From Bradyrhizobium sp. CCH5-F6 (GTDB lineage: Bacteria > Pseudomonadota > Alphaproteobacteria > Rhizobiales > Xanthobacteraceae): a DNA stretch of 56,100 bases. The stretch covers positions 1-56,100 of the forward strand of contig NZ_LSIC01000043.1 in assembly GCF_001556045.1 (NCBI RefSeq), written 5' to 3'. The position numbers and the translations under genes are program-made. This document shows positions 1-8,699 of the stretch, piece by piece. Below the pieces are notes generated by a model. That model had not been told where the DNA came from, ran no database searches, and saw only the letters and a list, made by a program, of their open reading frames with translations. The first letter of the stretch is position 1. Each line of letters begins with the position of its first letter.

Positions 1-228
1 TCCGCCCAGCCATTACAACGGAATACTGCCAGCCTTTTTCAACAGAATCGGCCAATTCCAGGCCATATCGCAGCAGGGTTGGTAATACGGGAGCCGCAGG
101 GGCGATGCAAGGTTCCTGCGCCGGGGACGTCGCGCCAATATGACTGCCGTCAAGCACTCCGGCCGGGCCGTAGCCGATTTACATTGGCGGTGGTTTCTAT
201 AGAAGGCTCCGCAAGGGGTCTACACGAC

Positions 229-1866
229 ATGTATGTGATCGGAATAAGCTCGGGGATCAAGCACGGGCACCACGACGGTGCGGCGGTGCTGTTGCGCGAC
301 GGCGAGTTGATCGCAGCCGCGGAGGAGGAGCGCTTCACGCTGGCGAAACATGCGCGCGGCGAGCTGCCGCGTGGCGCGATCGGATTTTGCCTGAAGCAGG
401 CCGGCATCACCATGCGCGAGGTCGACTGGATCTGCTCGCCGTTGAAGACCTACACGAATTACGCGCAGCGCCTCACCGAATACTTCAAATATCAGTTCGG
501 CCACAGCCCGAAGATCGAACTCTACGACCATCATCTCTGTCACGCCGCGAGCTCGTTCTACGGCTCCGGTTTTCCGGAGGCGACCGTCGCCTGTTTCGAT
601 TTCTCGGGCGATTCCAGCTCCGGCCTCGTGGCGCATGCGCGCGGCAACGACTTCCGCGTGCTGACGCGATTTGGCCGCCACAACAGTCTTGGTCTCTATT
701 ACGGGATGCTGACGCAGTATCTCGGCTATCAGATGACCAATGACGAGTACAAGGTCATGGGCCTCTCCTCCTATGGCAGCCCCGACTATCTCGACAAGTT
801 CGCGAAGCTCTTGCGTCCGAACGGCATCAACTACGAGCTCGATCCCGAGCTCGACAAGCGCCGGCGCGACTCGGACATCTTCACCAGCGATTTCTCGACG
901 CGGCAGGAACGCATCTTCACCGAGAAGATGGAGGAAATTCTCGGGCCGCGGCGGCTGCGCGGCGAGCCGCTCGACCAGCGGCTGACCAACATCGCCGCGA
1001 GCGGCCAGAAGCAGCTCGAGATCGTCACCACCGAGGTAATCCGTTCAGCGATCGTCGAGACCGGCTGCGCGGACGTCTGCATCGCCGGTGGTGTCGGCCT
1101 GAATTGCAAGATGAACATGGAGATTGCGGCCGAGCCATCCGTGAAGCGTCTTTACGTGCCTCCGGTGCCGCACGATGCGGGCGTGGCGCTCGGTGCCGCG
1201 ATGATGAAATGCGCCGAGGCAGGCCACGCAATTGCGCCGCTGACCCACGCTTACTGGGGACCGGAATATTCCAACGACACGATCCGGGAGACTCTGGACA
1301 AGATCGGCGCGCGGTTCGAGCGGCTCGACGATCCCGTGTCGCGCTGCGTCGCCGACCTGACGGAGCAGAAGACGGTGGGCTGGTTCCAGGGGCGGATGGA
1401 ATACGGTCCGCGGGCGCTCGGCAACCGCTCGATCCTGGCCGACCCGCGCCAAGCGGGCATGAAGGATCGCATCAATCTCACCATCAAATACCGCGAGGAG
1501 TTCCGTCCGTTCTGCCCTTCGGTGCTGTATGAACGCCAGGCCGACTACTTCGAGGACACCTTCGATGCGCCGTTCATGGTTGTGACTTTCCCGGTCAACG
1601 AAAAGGTCGCAGAGACCATGCCCGCGGTTGTCCACGTCGACAACACCGCGCGCATCCAGAGCGTCCATGCGGACAGCAATCCGCTCTACAGCCGCCTGAT
1701 CGGCGAATTCGCGAAGGCGACCTCCCTGCCGGTTCTGATCAACACCAGCCTCAACATCAACGAGCAGCCGACGGTGAACGCTCCGCTGGAGGCGTTGCAC
1801 ACGTATTTCTGCTCCGGTCTGGACGTGCTTTATCTCGGCAACTATCGGCTCTCGAAATCGAGCTGA
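229..1866 (+). CDS. NodU/CmcH-family carbamoyltransferase
   Basis: A 545-residue protein of the family that moves a carbamoyl group from carbamoyl phosphate onto a hydroxyl, typically of a sugar. The N-terminal Kae1-like domain shows HHDG (14-17), YDHHLCHAAS (99-108), FDFSGDSSSG (123-132) and AGGVGLNCK (286-294). The C-terminal YrdC-like part shows GWFQGRMEYGPRALG near 384-398. The ATG at 229 is chosen because the family begins directly with YVIGISSG; the frame stays open upstream to 79 but that extension has no family character. AAGGGG about 10 bases before the ATG is a fair ribosome site. It converges on the PaaK-like gene with a 3-base gap. No nodulation genes are nearby, so the acceptor may be a surface polysaccharide, which is inference. 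Confidence 0.9.
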   Translation: MYVIGISSGIKHGHHDGAAVLLRDGELIAAAEEERFTLAKHARGELPRGAIGFCLKQAGITMREVDWICSPLKTYTNYAQRLTEYFKYQFGHSPKIELYDHHLCHAASSFYGSGFPEATVACFDFSGDSSSGLVAHARGNDFRVLTRFGRHNSLGLYYGMLTQYLGYQMTNDEYKVMGLSSYGSPDYLDKFAKLLRPNGINYELDPELDKRRRDSDIFTSDFSTRQERIFTEKMEEILGPRRLRGEPLDQRLTNIAASGQKQLEIVTTEVIRSAIVETGCADVCIAGGVGLNCKMNMEIAAEPSVKRLYVPPVPHDAGVALGAAMMKCAEAGHAIAPLTHAYWGPEYSNDTIRETLDKIGARFERLDDPVSRCVADLTEQKTVGWFQGRMEYGPRALGNRSILADPRQAGMKDRINLTIKYREEFRPFCPSVLYERQADYFEDTFDAPFMVVTFPVNEKVAETMPAVVHVDNTARIQSVHADSNPLYSRLIGEFAKATSLPVLINTSLNINEQPTVNAPLEALHTYFCSGLDVLYLGNYRLSKSS

Positions 1867-1869
1867 GAC

Positions 1870-3093
1870 TTACCGCTCATCCGCGATCACCTTGCCGTCG
1901 TTCGGCAGCACGCCGGGGCTGACCAGCTCGACGGTGCCGCCGAGTTTGGTTACCGCGCGCAAAGTGCCTGCGATCTCTTCGCGTAGCGTTTCGCTCGGGG
2001 CCGCCGTCTCCGCTCTCAATGTCATTGCGTCTGTCTCGCCTTGGCGGGTGACGACGAGGCGTAGTCTTCCGAGCGCAGAGTGGCGCTTGCCGATCTCGGC
2101 GACCTGCTCGGGCCGGACGAACATGCCCTTGACCTTGGTGGTCTGGTCGGCGCGGCCCATCCAGCCCTTGATGCGCATATTGGTCCGCCCGCATGGGCTC
2201 GTACCGGGCAAGGCCGCGGTGAGGTCGCCGAGGGCGAGCCGGATCCAGGGATGGTGCGGATCGAGCGAGGTCACCACGATCTCGCCGACATCGCCCGGCG
2301 CCACCGGATCCCCGGTGCCTGGCTTGACGATCTCCAGGATCAAGTCCTCGTTCACGACCATGCCTTCGCGCGCCTCGGTCTCGAATGCAATGAGGCCGAG
2401 ATCGGCGGTGCCGAAGGCCTGGTAGGCATCGATGCCGCGCGCCTTGATCTCGGCCTGGAGCGAGGGCGGAAACGCGGCGCCCGAAACCAGCGCGCGCTTG
2501 ATCGAGGAAATGTCGCGCCCCGAGCTTGCTGCGGCATCGAGCAGGATCTTCAGGAAATCCGGCGTGCCGCTGTAGCCGACCGGCCGGTAGGCTTCGATCA
2601 GCTCGAATTGCTGCTCGGCATTGCCCGGCCCCGCGGGAATCACCGCGCAGCCCAGGGCGCGCGCGGACGAGTCGAAGATGAAGCCGCCGGGGGTGAGGTG
2701 GTAACTGAAGGTGTTGAGAACGATGTCGTCGGGACGGAACCCGGCTGCGAACAGCGCCCTTGCACCGCGCCAGGGATCGGCGTGCCGCCCTTCCGGCTCG
2801 AAGATCGGGCCGGGGGAGGTGAACAGGCGGGCGAACGAGCCGGGGGGGCCCGCCACGAAGCCTCCGAAGGGCGCAGAGGCCTTGTGCAGGGCGGGCAGTT
2901 CCGACTTGCGCAACACCGGAAGGCCTGCCAGCGCCGCCCTGGAGGTCACGGCGGCGGGATCGCAACCTCTCAGCCGCTCCGCATAGGCCGGGGCGGCCAT
3001 CGCGGCGCGCAGCACCTCCGGAAGGCGGGAGAACAGGTCGGCCTCGCGCGCGGCTTGCTCACGCGTCTCGCGGGCGTCGTAATGGGCGGTCAT
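1870..3093 (-). CDS. PaaK-like (phenylacetate-CoA ligase family) adenylate-forming protein
   Basis: A 407-residue protein resembling phenylacetate-CoA ligases, which activate a carboxylic acid as acyl-AMP and then transfer it to CoA. Visible family features are FGTADLGLIAFE (the FG.TE-like substrate region), GDVGEIVVTSL, a hinge region GRADQTTKVKGMFVRPEQV, and the C-terminal NDGKVIADER carrying the likely catalytic lysine. It is shorter than typical PaaK (about 430 residues). The usual Ser/Thr/Gly-rich AMP-binding loop is degenerate: LFTSPGPIFEPEG stands where SSGTTGKP is expected, so activity or substrate class may differ. It points the same way as the importer operon ending at 4392 but is separated from it by an oppositely oriented epimerase gene. 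Confidence 0.8.
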   Translation of the reverse strand: MTAHYDARETREQAAREADLFSRLPEVLRAAMAAPAYAERLRGCDPAAVTSRAALAGLPVLRKSELPALHKASAPFGGFVAGPPGSFARLFTSPGPIFEPEGRHADPWRGARALFAAGFRPDDIVLNTFSYHLTPGGFIFDSSARALGCAVIPAGPGNAEQQFELIEAYRPVGYSGTPDFLKILLDAAASSGRDISSIKRALVSGAAFPPSLQAEIKARGIDAYQAFGTADLGLIAFETEAREGMVVNEDLILEIVKPGTGDPVAPGDVGEIVVTSLDPHHPWIRLALGDLTAALPGTSPCGRTNMRIKGWMGRADQTTKVKGMFVRPEQVAEIGKRHSALGRLRLVVTRQGETDAMTLRAETAAPSETLREEIAGTLRAVTKLGGTVELVSPGVLPNDGKVIADER

Positions 3094-3179
3094 GGTTGTT
3101 CTTTCCGTGTTGGCGTCCGTTGCGCGCCGCCCCCGGCATGGCTATCAGACCGCCATGGGCGAGGCTTGAAGAGGACGCG

Positions 3180-4331
3180 ATGGCGGACGAAGGAATCACT
3201 GCGGCGGAGCCGTCGAACGTCGTCGCGCGCCTGAAGCGCCGGATGGTCGATGAGGCGCTGCCGCTGTGGGCGACGGTTGGCTGGGATCACGCCGCGGGCG
3301 GCTTCATCGACAGGCTGCACCCCGACGGCGCGGCGGATGCGGCCGCGCCCCGGCGCGTGTTCGTGCAGGCGCGCCAGATCTGGTGCTATGCCAAGGCCGC
3401 ACAGATGGGCTGGTACCCTGAGGGGCGCGCCATCGCGTTGAAGGGGCTGGAGCATCTGCTGGCCAGAGCGAAGGCGCCCGACGGCCGGCCCGGCTATGTG
3501 CACCGGCTGACACCGGAAGGATCGGTGCTGGATGCCCGGCGCGATGCCTATGACCACGCCTTCATCCTGTTTGCGCTCGCGGCCGTCTACGCCCTCGACC
3601 AGGACGCGCAGGTCCGCACCGAGATCGATGCACTGCTCGCCTTCCTCGACGGCCATCTGCGCTCGCCGCATGGCGGCGTTCACGAAGGCCTTCCGGTCTC
3701 GATGCCGCGCCGGCAGAACCCGCATATGCATCTGTTCGAGGCGATGATCGCGTGCTTCGAGGCGACCCACGATCTGTCGTTCCAGAACCGTGCCGGAGAG
3801 TTCTTCGCCCTGTTCCTGGCCAATCTCTACGACAAGCAGAAGCGCATCCTGACCGAATATTTCGAGGAGGACTGGTCGAAGATCGAGCCCGTCAGCGTCG
3901 AGCCGGGCCACCAGGCGGAATGGGTGTGGCTGCTGAAGGGTTTCGAGCGCATCACGGGCTGCCCGACCGGGGCGCGCCGCGCCGAACTGCTGGCGACCGC
4001 GCTGCGCTATCGTGACGAGGCCACGGGCTGCCTGATCGACGAGGGGGACGACGCCGGCAACATCCGCCGCAGCACGCGCCGGCTGTGGCCGCAGACCGAG
4101 ATCGCGAAGGCGTGGATCGCGCAAGCCGAGTCCGGGGAGGCGGGTGCGGCGGACGAGGCGCGCGCGTCGCTGGTGCGGCTCGAACGGCATTATCTCAGCC
4201 ATCCCGTGAAGGGCGGCTGGTACGACCAGTTCGATCGCGACGGCAAGTCGCTGATCGACACCATTCCTGCGTCGTCGTTCTATCATGTTCTCTGCGCAGT
4301 CACGGAAGCGGAGCAGGTGCTCGAAAGCTGA
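3180..4331 (+). CDS. AGE-family sugar epimerase/isomerase
   Basis: A 383-residue (alpha/alpha)6-barrel protein of the N-acylglucosamine 2-epimerase family, which includes N-acetylglucosamine epimerases and mannose/mannose-6-phosphate isomerases. Recognisable pieces are RQIWCYAKAAQMGW, the histidine motif NPHMHLFEA, EPGHQAEWVWLLKGFE, RLWPQTEIAKAW and the closing PASSFYHVLCAVTEAE; these carry the conserved active-site His, Glu and Arg positions. The ATG at 3180 (MADEG) is preferred because the upstream 28 codons look like read-through of the promoter region; an ATG at 3138 is also possible. It diverges from the PaaK-like gene (87-base gap) and ends 60 bases from the leftward LivF gene. The substrate cannot be read from sequence; mannose or GlcNAc derivatives are plausible. 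Confidence 0.85.
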   Translation: MADEGITAAEPSNVVARLKRRMVDEALPLWATVGWDHAAGGFIDRLHPDGAADAAAPRRVFVQARQIWCYAKAAQMGWYPEGRAIALKGLEHLLARAKAPDGRPGYVHRLTPEGSVLDARRDAYDHAFILFALAAVYALDQDAQVRTEIDALLAFLDGHLRSPHGGVHEGLPVSMPRRQNPHMHLFEAMIACFEATHDLSFQNRAGEFFALFLANLYDKQKRILTEYFEEDWSKIEPVSVEPGHQAEWVWLLKGFERITGCPTGARRAELLATALRYRDEATGCLIDEGDDAGNIRRSTRRLWPQTEIAKAWIAQAESGEAGAADEARASLVRLERHYLSHPVKGGWYDQFDRDGKSLIDTIPASSFYHVLCAVTEAEQVLES

Positions 4332-4337
4332 AGCTCT

Positions 4338-4391
4338 TTTGTATCGACGCGTTTTCTTCACGCGAACCGGTTCCCACTTCGCTTGAAAATG
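4338..4391. repeat. Possible dispersed intergenic element
   Basis: The 60 bases between the convergent epimerase and LivF genes contain CGCG-TTTTCTTCA-CGCG followed by AACCGGTTCCCACTTCGC. From memory, close variants of this string recur in Bradyrhizobium intergenic regions. It has a short 4-bp hairpin but no convincing terminator U-tract. No second copy was found in this window, so calling it a repeat rests on recall only. Confidence 0.35.
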
Positions 4392-5231
4392 CTACAGCCA
4401 GCGCTTGCGCCGCTTGAAGCTCTTGAGGTTCTTGAAGCTCTTGCGCTGGTCGCCGGCGCCGCCGAGATAGAACTCCTTGACGTCCTCGTTGTCGCGCAAT
4501 TCGTCCGCGCTGCCGTCGAGCACGACCTTGCCCTGTTCCATGATGTAGCCGTGGCTTGCCACCGAAAGCGCAGCGCGCGCGTTCTGCTCGACCAGGAGTA
4601 TGGTGACGCCGAGGTCGCGGTTGATCTTCTGGATGATCGAGAACACCTCTTTCACCAGCAGCGGCGACAGGCCCATCGACGGCTCGTCCATCAGGATCAT
4701 CTTCGGGCGAGCCATCAGCGCGCGACCGATCGCGAGCATCTGCTGCTCACCGCCGGAAAGATAGCCGGCAAGGCCGGTGCGCTCCTTCAGGCGCGGGAAG
4801 TAGTTGAAGACCATGTCGAGGTCGGAATCGACCTCGCGGTCCCTGCGGGTGAAGGCACCGAGCTTGAGGTTCTCCAGCGACGTCATGTCGGCGACGATGC
4901 GGCGGCCCTCCATCACCTGGAAGATGCCGCGGCGGACGATCTTGTCGGGGTCGATGCCGTTGATCCGCTCACCTTCGAACAGGATCTCGCCGCGCGTAAC
5001 CTCGCCGTCTTCGGTCTTGAGCAGCCCGGAGATCGCCTTCAGCGTCGTCGACTTGCCGGCGCCGTTGGCGCCAAGGAGCGCCACGATCGCGCCCTTGGGC
5101 ACATCGAGGCTGAGGCCCCGCAGCACCAGGATGACGTCGTCATAGACGACCTCGATGTTGCGCACGGCGAGGAGGGACGGGGCGGCGATCACCGTAGGCG
5201 AGGGACGAGCTGCTTCGGCGGTCTCGGTCAT
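4392..5231 (-). CDS. LivF-type branched-chain/carboxylate ABC transporter ATPase
   Basis: A 279-residue ATP-binding subunit of a HAAT (LIV-type) importer, acting on the cytoplasmic face with its LivG partner. Walker A GANGAGKST is at 54-62, signature LSGGEQQ at 158-164, Walker B MILMDEP at 178-184, and the C-terminal EQNA segment is typical of LivF. About 20 extra N-terminal residues precede the usual LivF start. It also has a basic C-terminal tail (FKRRKRW). It is the last gene of the leftward operon that starts at 11602, separated from the binding-protein gene by a 105-bp palindromic repeat. Ligand identity is not readable; the operon context suggests an organic acid rather than leucine. 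Confidence 0.92.
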   Translation of the reverse strand: MTETAEAARPSPTVIAAPSLLAVRNIEVVYDDVILVLRGLSLDVPKGAIVALLGANGAGKSTTLKAISGLLKTEDGEVTRGEILFEGERINGIDPDKIVRRGIFQVMEGRRIVADMTSLENLKLGAFTRRDREVDSDLDMVFNYFPRLKERTGLAGYLSGGEQQMLAIGRALMARPKMILMDEPSMGLSPLLVKEVFSIIQKINRDLGVTILLVEQNARAALSVASHGYIMEQGKVVLDGSADELRDNEDVKEFYLGGAGDQRKSFKNLKSFKRRKRWL

Positions 5232-5245
5232 GCTTCATTACTCCG

Positions 5246-5350
5246 CTGTCGTCGCCCGGCTTGACCGGGCGACCCAGTATTCCAGAGACGCCGGAGGTTC
5301 ACGGAGAAGCTGCGGCGTACTGGATCCCCCGCCTTCGCGGGGGACGACAG
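5246..5350. repeat. Two-hairpin dispersed repeat, copy 1
   Basis: A 105-base element bounded by CTGTCGTC and its complement GACGACAG. It contains two hairpins: a 9-bp stem at 5251-5259/5265-5273 with loop CTTGA, and a 7-bp stem at 5326-5332/5337-5343 with loop CTTC. A second copy lies in inverse orientation at 23957-24060. The two copies share both hairpins, the CAGTATTCCAGAGAC spacer and the ends, and each stem shows a compensatory base-pair change between copies. It sits inside the operon between the LivF and binding-protein genes. Confidence 0.9.
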
Positions 5351-5374
5351 TTGCGTGTGTGGGAATAGTGATGC

Positions 5375-6658
5375 TCACCACCCCAGCAATTCCGGCTTGC
5401 GCGGCAGCTCGACGGTCTTGACCTTCTCGAGCTTGATCGTGCCCTTGGCCATGAGTTCGTTGAGGTCGCCGTCGGTCGGGCCCGAGACCTTGGTGCGATA
5501 GAGATCGACCTTCAGCGTGCCGCGATGGTCCTTCTCGGTCCAGGTCGAAGCATTGCAGACGCCCTCCATTCCGGCCGGCACCCAGTCCTTCTTCTGGTGG
5601 AAGCCCTTGGCGACGTTCTCGCCGGTGGCGCCGCCGTTCTTGGCGGCCCACTCGATTGCCTCCTTCATGTACAGCGACGAGCAGACGGCCGCGACGTAAT
5701 GCACGGGGCGATAGACCTTGCCGGTGGGATCGGACATCTTCGAGATCTCCATCAACGTCTTCATGCCCGGCGCATCGCCGCCCCAGCTCACCGCGGTGCG
5801 CAGCGGGAAGATCACGCCGTTGGCGGCATCGCCCGCGGTCTTGGCGGCGTTCTCGTCCATGCCCCAGACGTTGCCGAGGAACTGGATATCGACGCCGGCG
5901 GTCTTGCAGGCCTTCATCACCGAGATGTTGGAGGCGGCGGTGTTGCCGAGATAGGCGTAGTTGGCGCCCGAGGATTTCAGGCTCAGGCACTGTGCGCTGT
6001 AGTCACCTGGCGCGAGGGCGAACACCAGCGGCGGCAGCACCTCGAAGCCGAGCTCCTGCGCCATCGCTTCACCGGCGGCCTTCGGCGCGTTCGGATAAGG
6101 ATGGTTGGCGCCCATGTGCACGAACTTCGGCTTGCCGGGCTTGCCCTTGGCCTTCCAGTCCTCGGCTGCCCACATCAGCATCGCGCGCAGCGCGTCGGAA
6201 TAGCTGGGGCCGTAGAAGAAATTGTAAGGCGCGGGCTTGGCCTTGCCGCTGACGCCTTCGGGATCGGTGAGGGCGGCGGCATAGGAGCCGGACATGTCGG
6301 GGATCTTGTCCTGGGCAAGGAAGCCGGTCAGCGCCTCGGTGTCCGCGGTGCCCCAGCCCATGATCGCGGCGACTTTGCTGTCCGGCGCCGACCACTTCTT
6401 GTAGAGCGCGATCGCACGCGGCACCTGGTAGCCATAATCGTTGGTGTCGACGTTGAGCTGCTTGCCGTTTACGCCGCCGTTCTTGTTGACCCAGGCGAAC
6501 GTATCCGCGACGGCCTGGCCGTACGGCGTGCCGACGTCGGAGGTGCCGCCGGAATAATCGGCGAGATGTCCGATCGCGATCTGCGCCTGCGCGCCCGCCG
6601 AGAATGCGGCGATCGCAAGCGCGAGCGATGCTGTGCTCAAAAGGGACTTTGTCGTCAT
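5375..6658 (-). CDS. ABC transporter periplasmic substrate-binding protein (type I, LIV-like)
   Basis: A 427-residue secreted solute-binding protein that presents ligand to the LivHM permease. The first 25 residues form a Sec signal peptide (MTTKSLLSTASLALAIAAF then AGAQA), followed by the mature start QIAIGHLADYSGG and the type I binding-protein fold (YGQAVADTFAWVNKNGGVNGK, then DTNDYGYQ). It is longer than Leu/Ile/Val-binding proteins (about 350-370) and belongs to the larger Peripla_BP_6 group, often linked to aromatic or other carboxylates. It lies between LivM (45-base gap) and LivF. The embedded acyl-CoA synthetase gene suggests a carboxylic-acid ligand, which is inference. Confidence 0.92.
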   Translation of the reverse strand: MTTKSLLSTASLALAIAAFSAGAQAQIAIGHLADYSGGTSDVGTPYGQAVADTFAWVNKNGGVNGKQLNVDTNDYGYQVPRAIALYKKWSAPDSKVAAIMGWGTADTEALTGFLAQDKIPDMSGSYAAALTDPEGVSGKAKPAPYNFFYGPSYSDALRAMLMWAAEDWKAKGKPGKPKFVHMGANHPYPNAPKAAGEAMAQELGFEVLPPLVFALAPGDYSAQCLSLKSSGANYAYLGNTAASNISVMKACKTAGVDIQFLGNVWGMDENAAKTAGDAANGVIFPLRTAVSWGGDAPGMKTLMEISKMSDPTGKVYRPVHYVAAVCSSLYMKEAIEWAAKNGGATGENVAKGFHQKKDWVPAGMEGVCNASTWTEKDHRGTLKVDLYRTKVSGPTDGDLNELMAKGTIKLEKVKTVELPRKPELLGW

Positions 6659-6703
6659 GGGTCGCTTCCTCCTGTTTTATTGTTTAAGTGAAGTTGCCCG
6701 CGC

Positions 6704-7777
6704 TCAATGCGAGAACGGGTAGAGTTTCCAGTACGCCTTGATCTGTCGCCAGCGATGCGCGAGCCCGTCAGGCTCGAACATCAGGAATGCGATGATGATC
6801 ACCCCGATCGCGATCTCGCGTAGGAAGGTGATGTTGGTGTTGAGCGAGAGCGCCTGATCGATCGCGCCGCCCTTAAGATGATGGCTCAGCCACTCCATCG
6901 ATTCCGGCAGCAGCACCACGAAGGCGGTCCCCATCAGCGTGCCCATGATCGAGCCGGTGCCGCCGATGATGATCATGGCGAGGAACAGGATCGAGCGCTC
7001 GATGCCGAAACCCTCCTGGGAGACCACGAGCTGGTAGTGCGCATAGAGCGCGCCGGCGATGCCGGCGAAGAAGGCGGCAAGGCCGAACGACAGCGTGCGG
7101 TACTTGGTGAGATTGATGCCCATGATCTCGGCGGAGAGATAATGGTCGCGGATAGCCACCAGCGCGCGGCCGTCACGGGTGCGCATCAGATTGGTGACGA
7201 GGACGTAGCTCACGAGCACATAGGCCAGCACGACGTAGAAATACTGCCGGTCGCCGCGCAGCGTGTAGCCGAAGATCGAGAAAGGCGCGGCGCTCGCCGG
7301 CACCGAACCGCCGGAGAACCATTCGGCGCGCGAGAAGAAGTCGAGCAGGATGTATTGCGCGGCCAGCGTAGCGATGACGAGATAGAGTCCCTTCAGCCGC
7401 GCCGCCGGAATGCCGAAGATCAACCCGACCAGCGCGGTCACGACTCCGGCGAGCGGGATCGCGAAGAACACCGGGATCGGCGCGTTGTTGGAGATGTAGG
7501 CCGAGGTGAAGGCGCCGAGCAGGAAGAAGGCGGCGTGGCCGATCGAGATCTGGCCGGTGAAGCCGACCAGGATGTTGAGGCCGAGGGCCGCGATCGAAAA
7601 GATGCCGATCTGGATCAGGATGCTCAGCCAGTAACCGCTGAAGAATTGCGGCGCAAGACAGAGCAACAGCACGCCTGCGATGGCGAAGTTGCGGCTCGTC
7701 GCGGTCGGGAAGATCGTGGTGTCGGCCGCGTAGGAGGTGCGGAAATCACCAGCGGGAATGAGGGCAGGGCCGGCCAT
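6704..7777 (-). CDS. LivM-type ABC transporter permease
   Basis: A 357-residue inner-membrane permease subunit of a LIV-type importer. It has about nine to ten hydrophobic segments and LivM hallmarks: LNILVGFTGQISIGHAAFFLLGAF near residues 62-85 and the cytoplasmic coupling region RDGRALVAIRDHYLSAEIMGINLTKY. The C-terminal REIAIGVIIIAFLMFEPDGLAHRW is typical. The start is 3 bases after the stop of the upstream LivH gene, implying translational coupling. It would pair with LivH to form the translocation channel. Confidence 0.93.
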   Translation of the reverse strand: MAGPALIPAGDFRTSYAADTTIFPTATSRNFAIAGVLLLCLAPQFFSGYWLSILIQIGIFSIAALGLNILVGFTGQISIGHAAFFLLGAFTSAYISNNAPIPVFFAIPLAGVVTALVGLIFGIPAARLKGLYLVIATLAAQYILLDFFSRAEWFSGGSVPASAAPFSIFGYTLRGDRQYFYVVLAYVLVSYVLVTNLMRTRDGRALVAIRDHYLSAEIMGINLTKYRTLSFGLAAFFAGIAGALYAHYQLVVSQEGFGIERSILFLAMIIIGGTGSIMGTLMGTAFVVLLPESMEWLSHHLKGGAIDQALSLNTNITFLREIAIGVIIIAFLMFEPDGLAHRWRQIKAYWKLYPFSH

Positions 7778-7780
7778 GGG

Positions 7781-8674
7781 TCAGATCCGTTCGATGTCGT
7801 GGGTGCCGAACAGCCCGTAGGGCTTGATCATCAGCACGATGATGAGGACGTAGAACGGCGCGATCTCGTAGAGATTGCCCCAGTGCAGGTACTCGCTGTC
7901 GATATATTGGGCCACGTTCTCGAGCAGCCCGATGATGATGCCGCCGAGCACGGCGCCGCCGACGGAGTCGAGGCCGCCGAGGATCGCCGCCGGGAATACC
8001 TTGATGCCGTAGGCGGCAAGGCCTGACGACACGCCGTTCACGACGGCAACGACGACGCCCGCCACGGCCGACACTGTCGCCGAGATCGCCCAGGCCATCG
8101 CGAACACGCTCTTGACGGAGATGCCGAGCGACTGCGCGACCTGCTGGTTGAACGCGGTGGCGCGCATCGCGAGGCCGTACTTCGAGGCCCGGAAGAACCA
8201 GGCCATCCCGATCATCATGGCGACGGAGACGACGAGGCTCATGACATAGACGGTCTGGATCTGGAGCCCGAGCAGGCTGACGGATTGGCTTTCGAACACG
8301 CGCGGGAACGGCTGCGGATTGACGCCGAATATCCACTTCAACGTCGCCTGCAGCACGGTGGAGAGGCCGATCGTCACCATGATCACCGAGATGATGGGCT
8401 CGCCGATCATCGGACGCAGGATGAGCACCTGGATCGCGATGCCGAACACGAACATGAACACCAGCGTGATCGGCATGCCGATCCAGAATGGCACCTGGTA
8501 CTTCGCCAGCAGCGCCCAGCACACCCAGGCGCCGACCAGCAGCAATTCACCTTGCGCGAAATTGACGACCTGCGTCGCCTTGTAGATCAGCACGAACGAC
8601 ATCGCGACCACGCCATAGAGCGTGCCGACCACGAGGCCGTTGACCAGGAGCTGGATGAGGAAGGCGGTGTTCAT
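7781..8674 (-). CDS. LivH-type ABC transporter permease
   Basis: A 297-residue inner-membrane permease. It opens with the LivH pattern LLVNGLVVGTLYGVVAMSFVLIYKATQVVNFAQGE and ends IAPFYVLIIVLMIKPYGLFG; the coupling helix region is SKYGLAMRATAFNQQVAQSLGI. Eight or so membrane segments are visible. The ATG is preceded by GGAGATC on the coding strand. It precedes LivM with a 3-base gap and follows the acyl-CoA synthetase gene after a 178-base spacer holding a perfect 30-bp inverted repeat, so expression of the downstream genes may be set apart from the synthetase. Confidence 0.93.
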   Translation of the reverse strand: MNTAFLIQLLVNGLVVGTLYGVVAMSFVLIYKATQVVNFAQGELLLVGAWVCWALLAKYQVPFWIGMPITLVFMFVFGIAIQVLILRPMIGEPIISVIMVTIGLSTVLQATLKWIFGVNPQPFPRVFESQSVSLLGLQIQTVYVMSLVVSVAMMIGMAWFFRASKYGLAMRATAFNQQVAQSLGISVKSVFAMAWAISATVSAVAGVVVAVVNGVSSGLAAYGIKVFPAAILGGLDSVGGAVLGGIIIGLLENVAQYIDSEYLHWGNLYEIAPFYVLIIVLMIKPYGLFGTHDIERI

Positions 8675-8699
8675 GCATGATCTCCTGCTGCACCCACAT

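Noticed and set aside
229..1866. Gene call as nodU
   Set aside because: Family membership is clear, but no nod box or nod genes are present, so a symbiosis-specific name is not justified.
5155..5421. Small plus-strand frame across the repeat between LivF and the binding protein
   Set aside because: It merely translates the dispersed repeat and the antisense of flanking genes.
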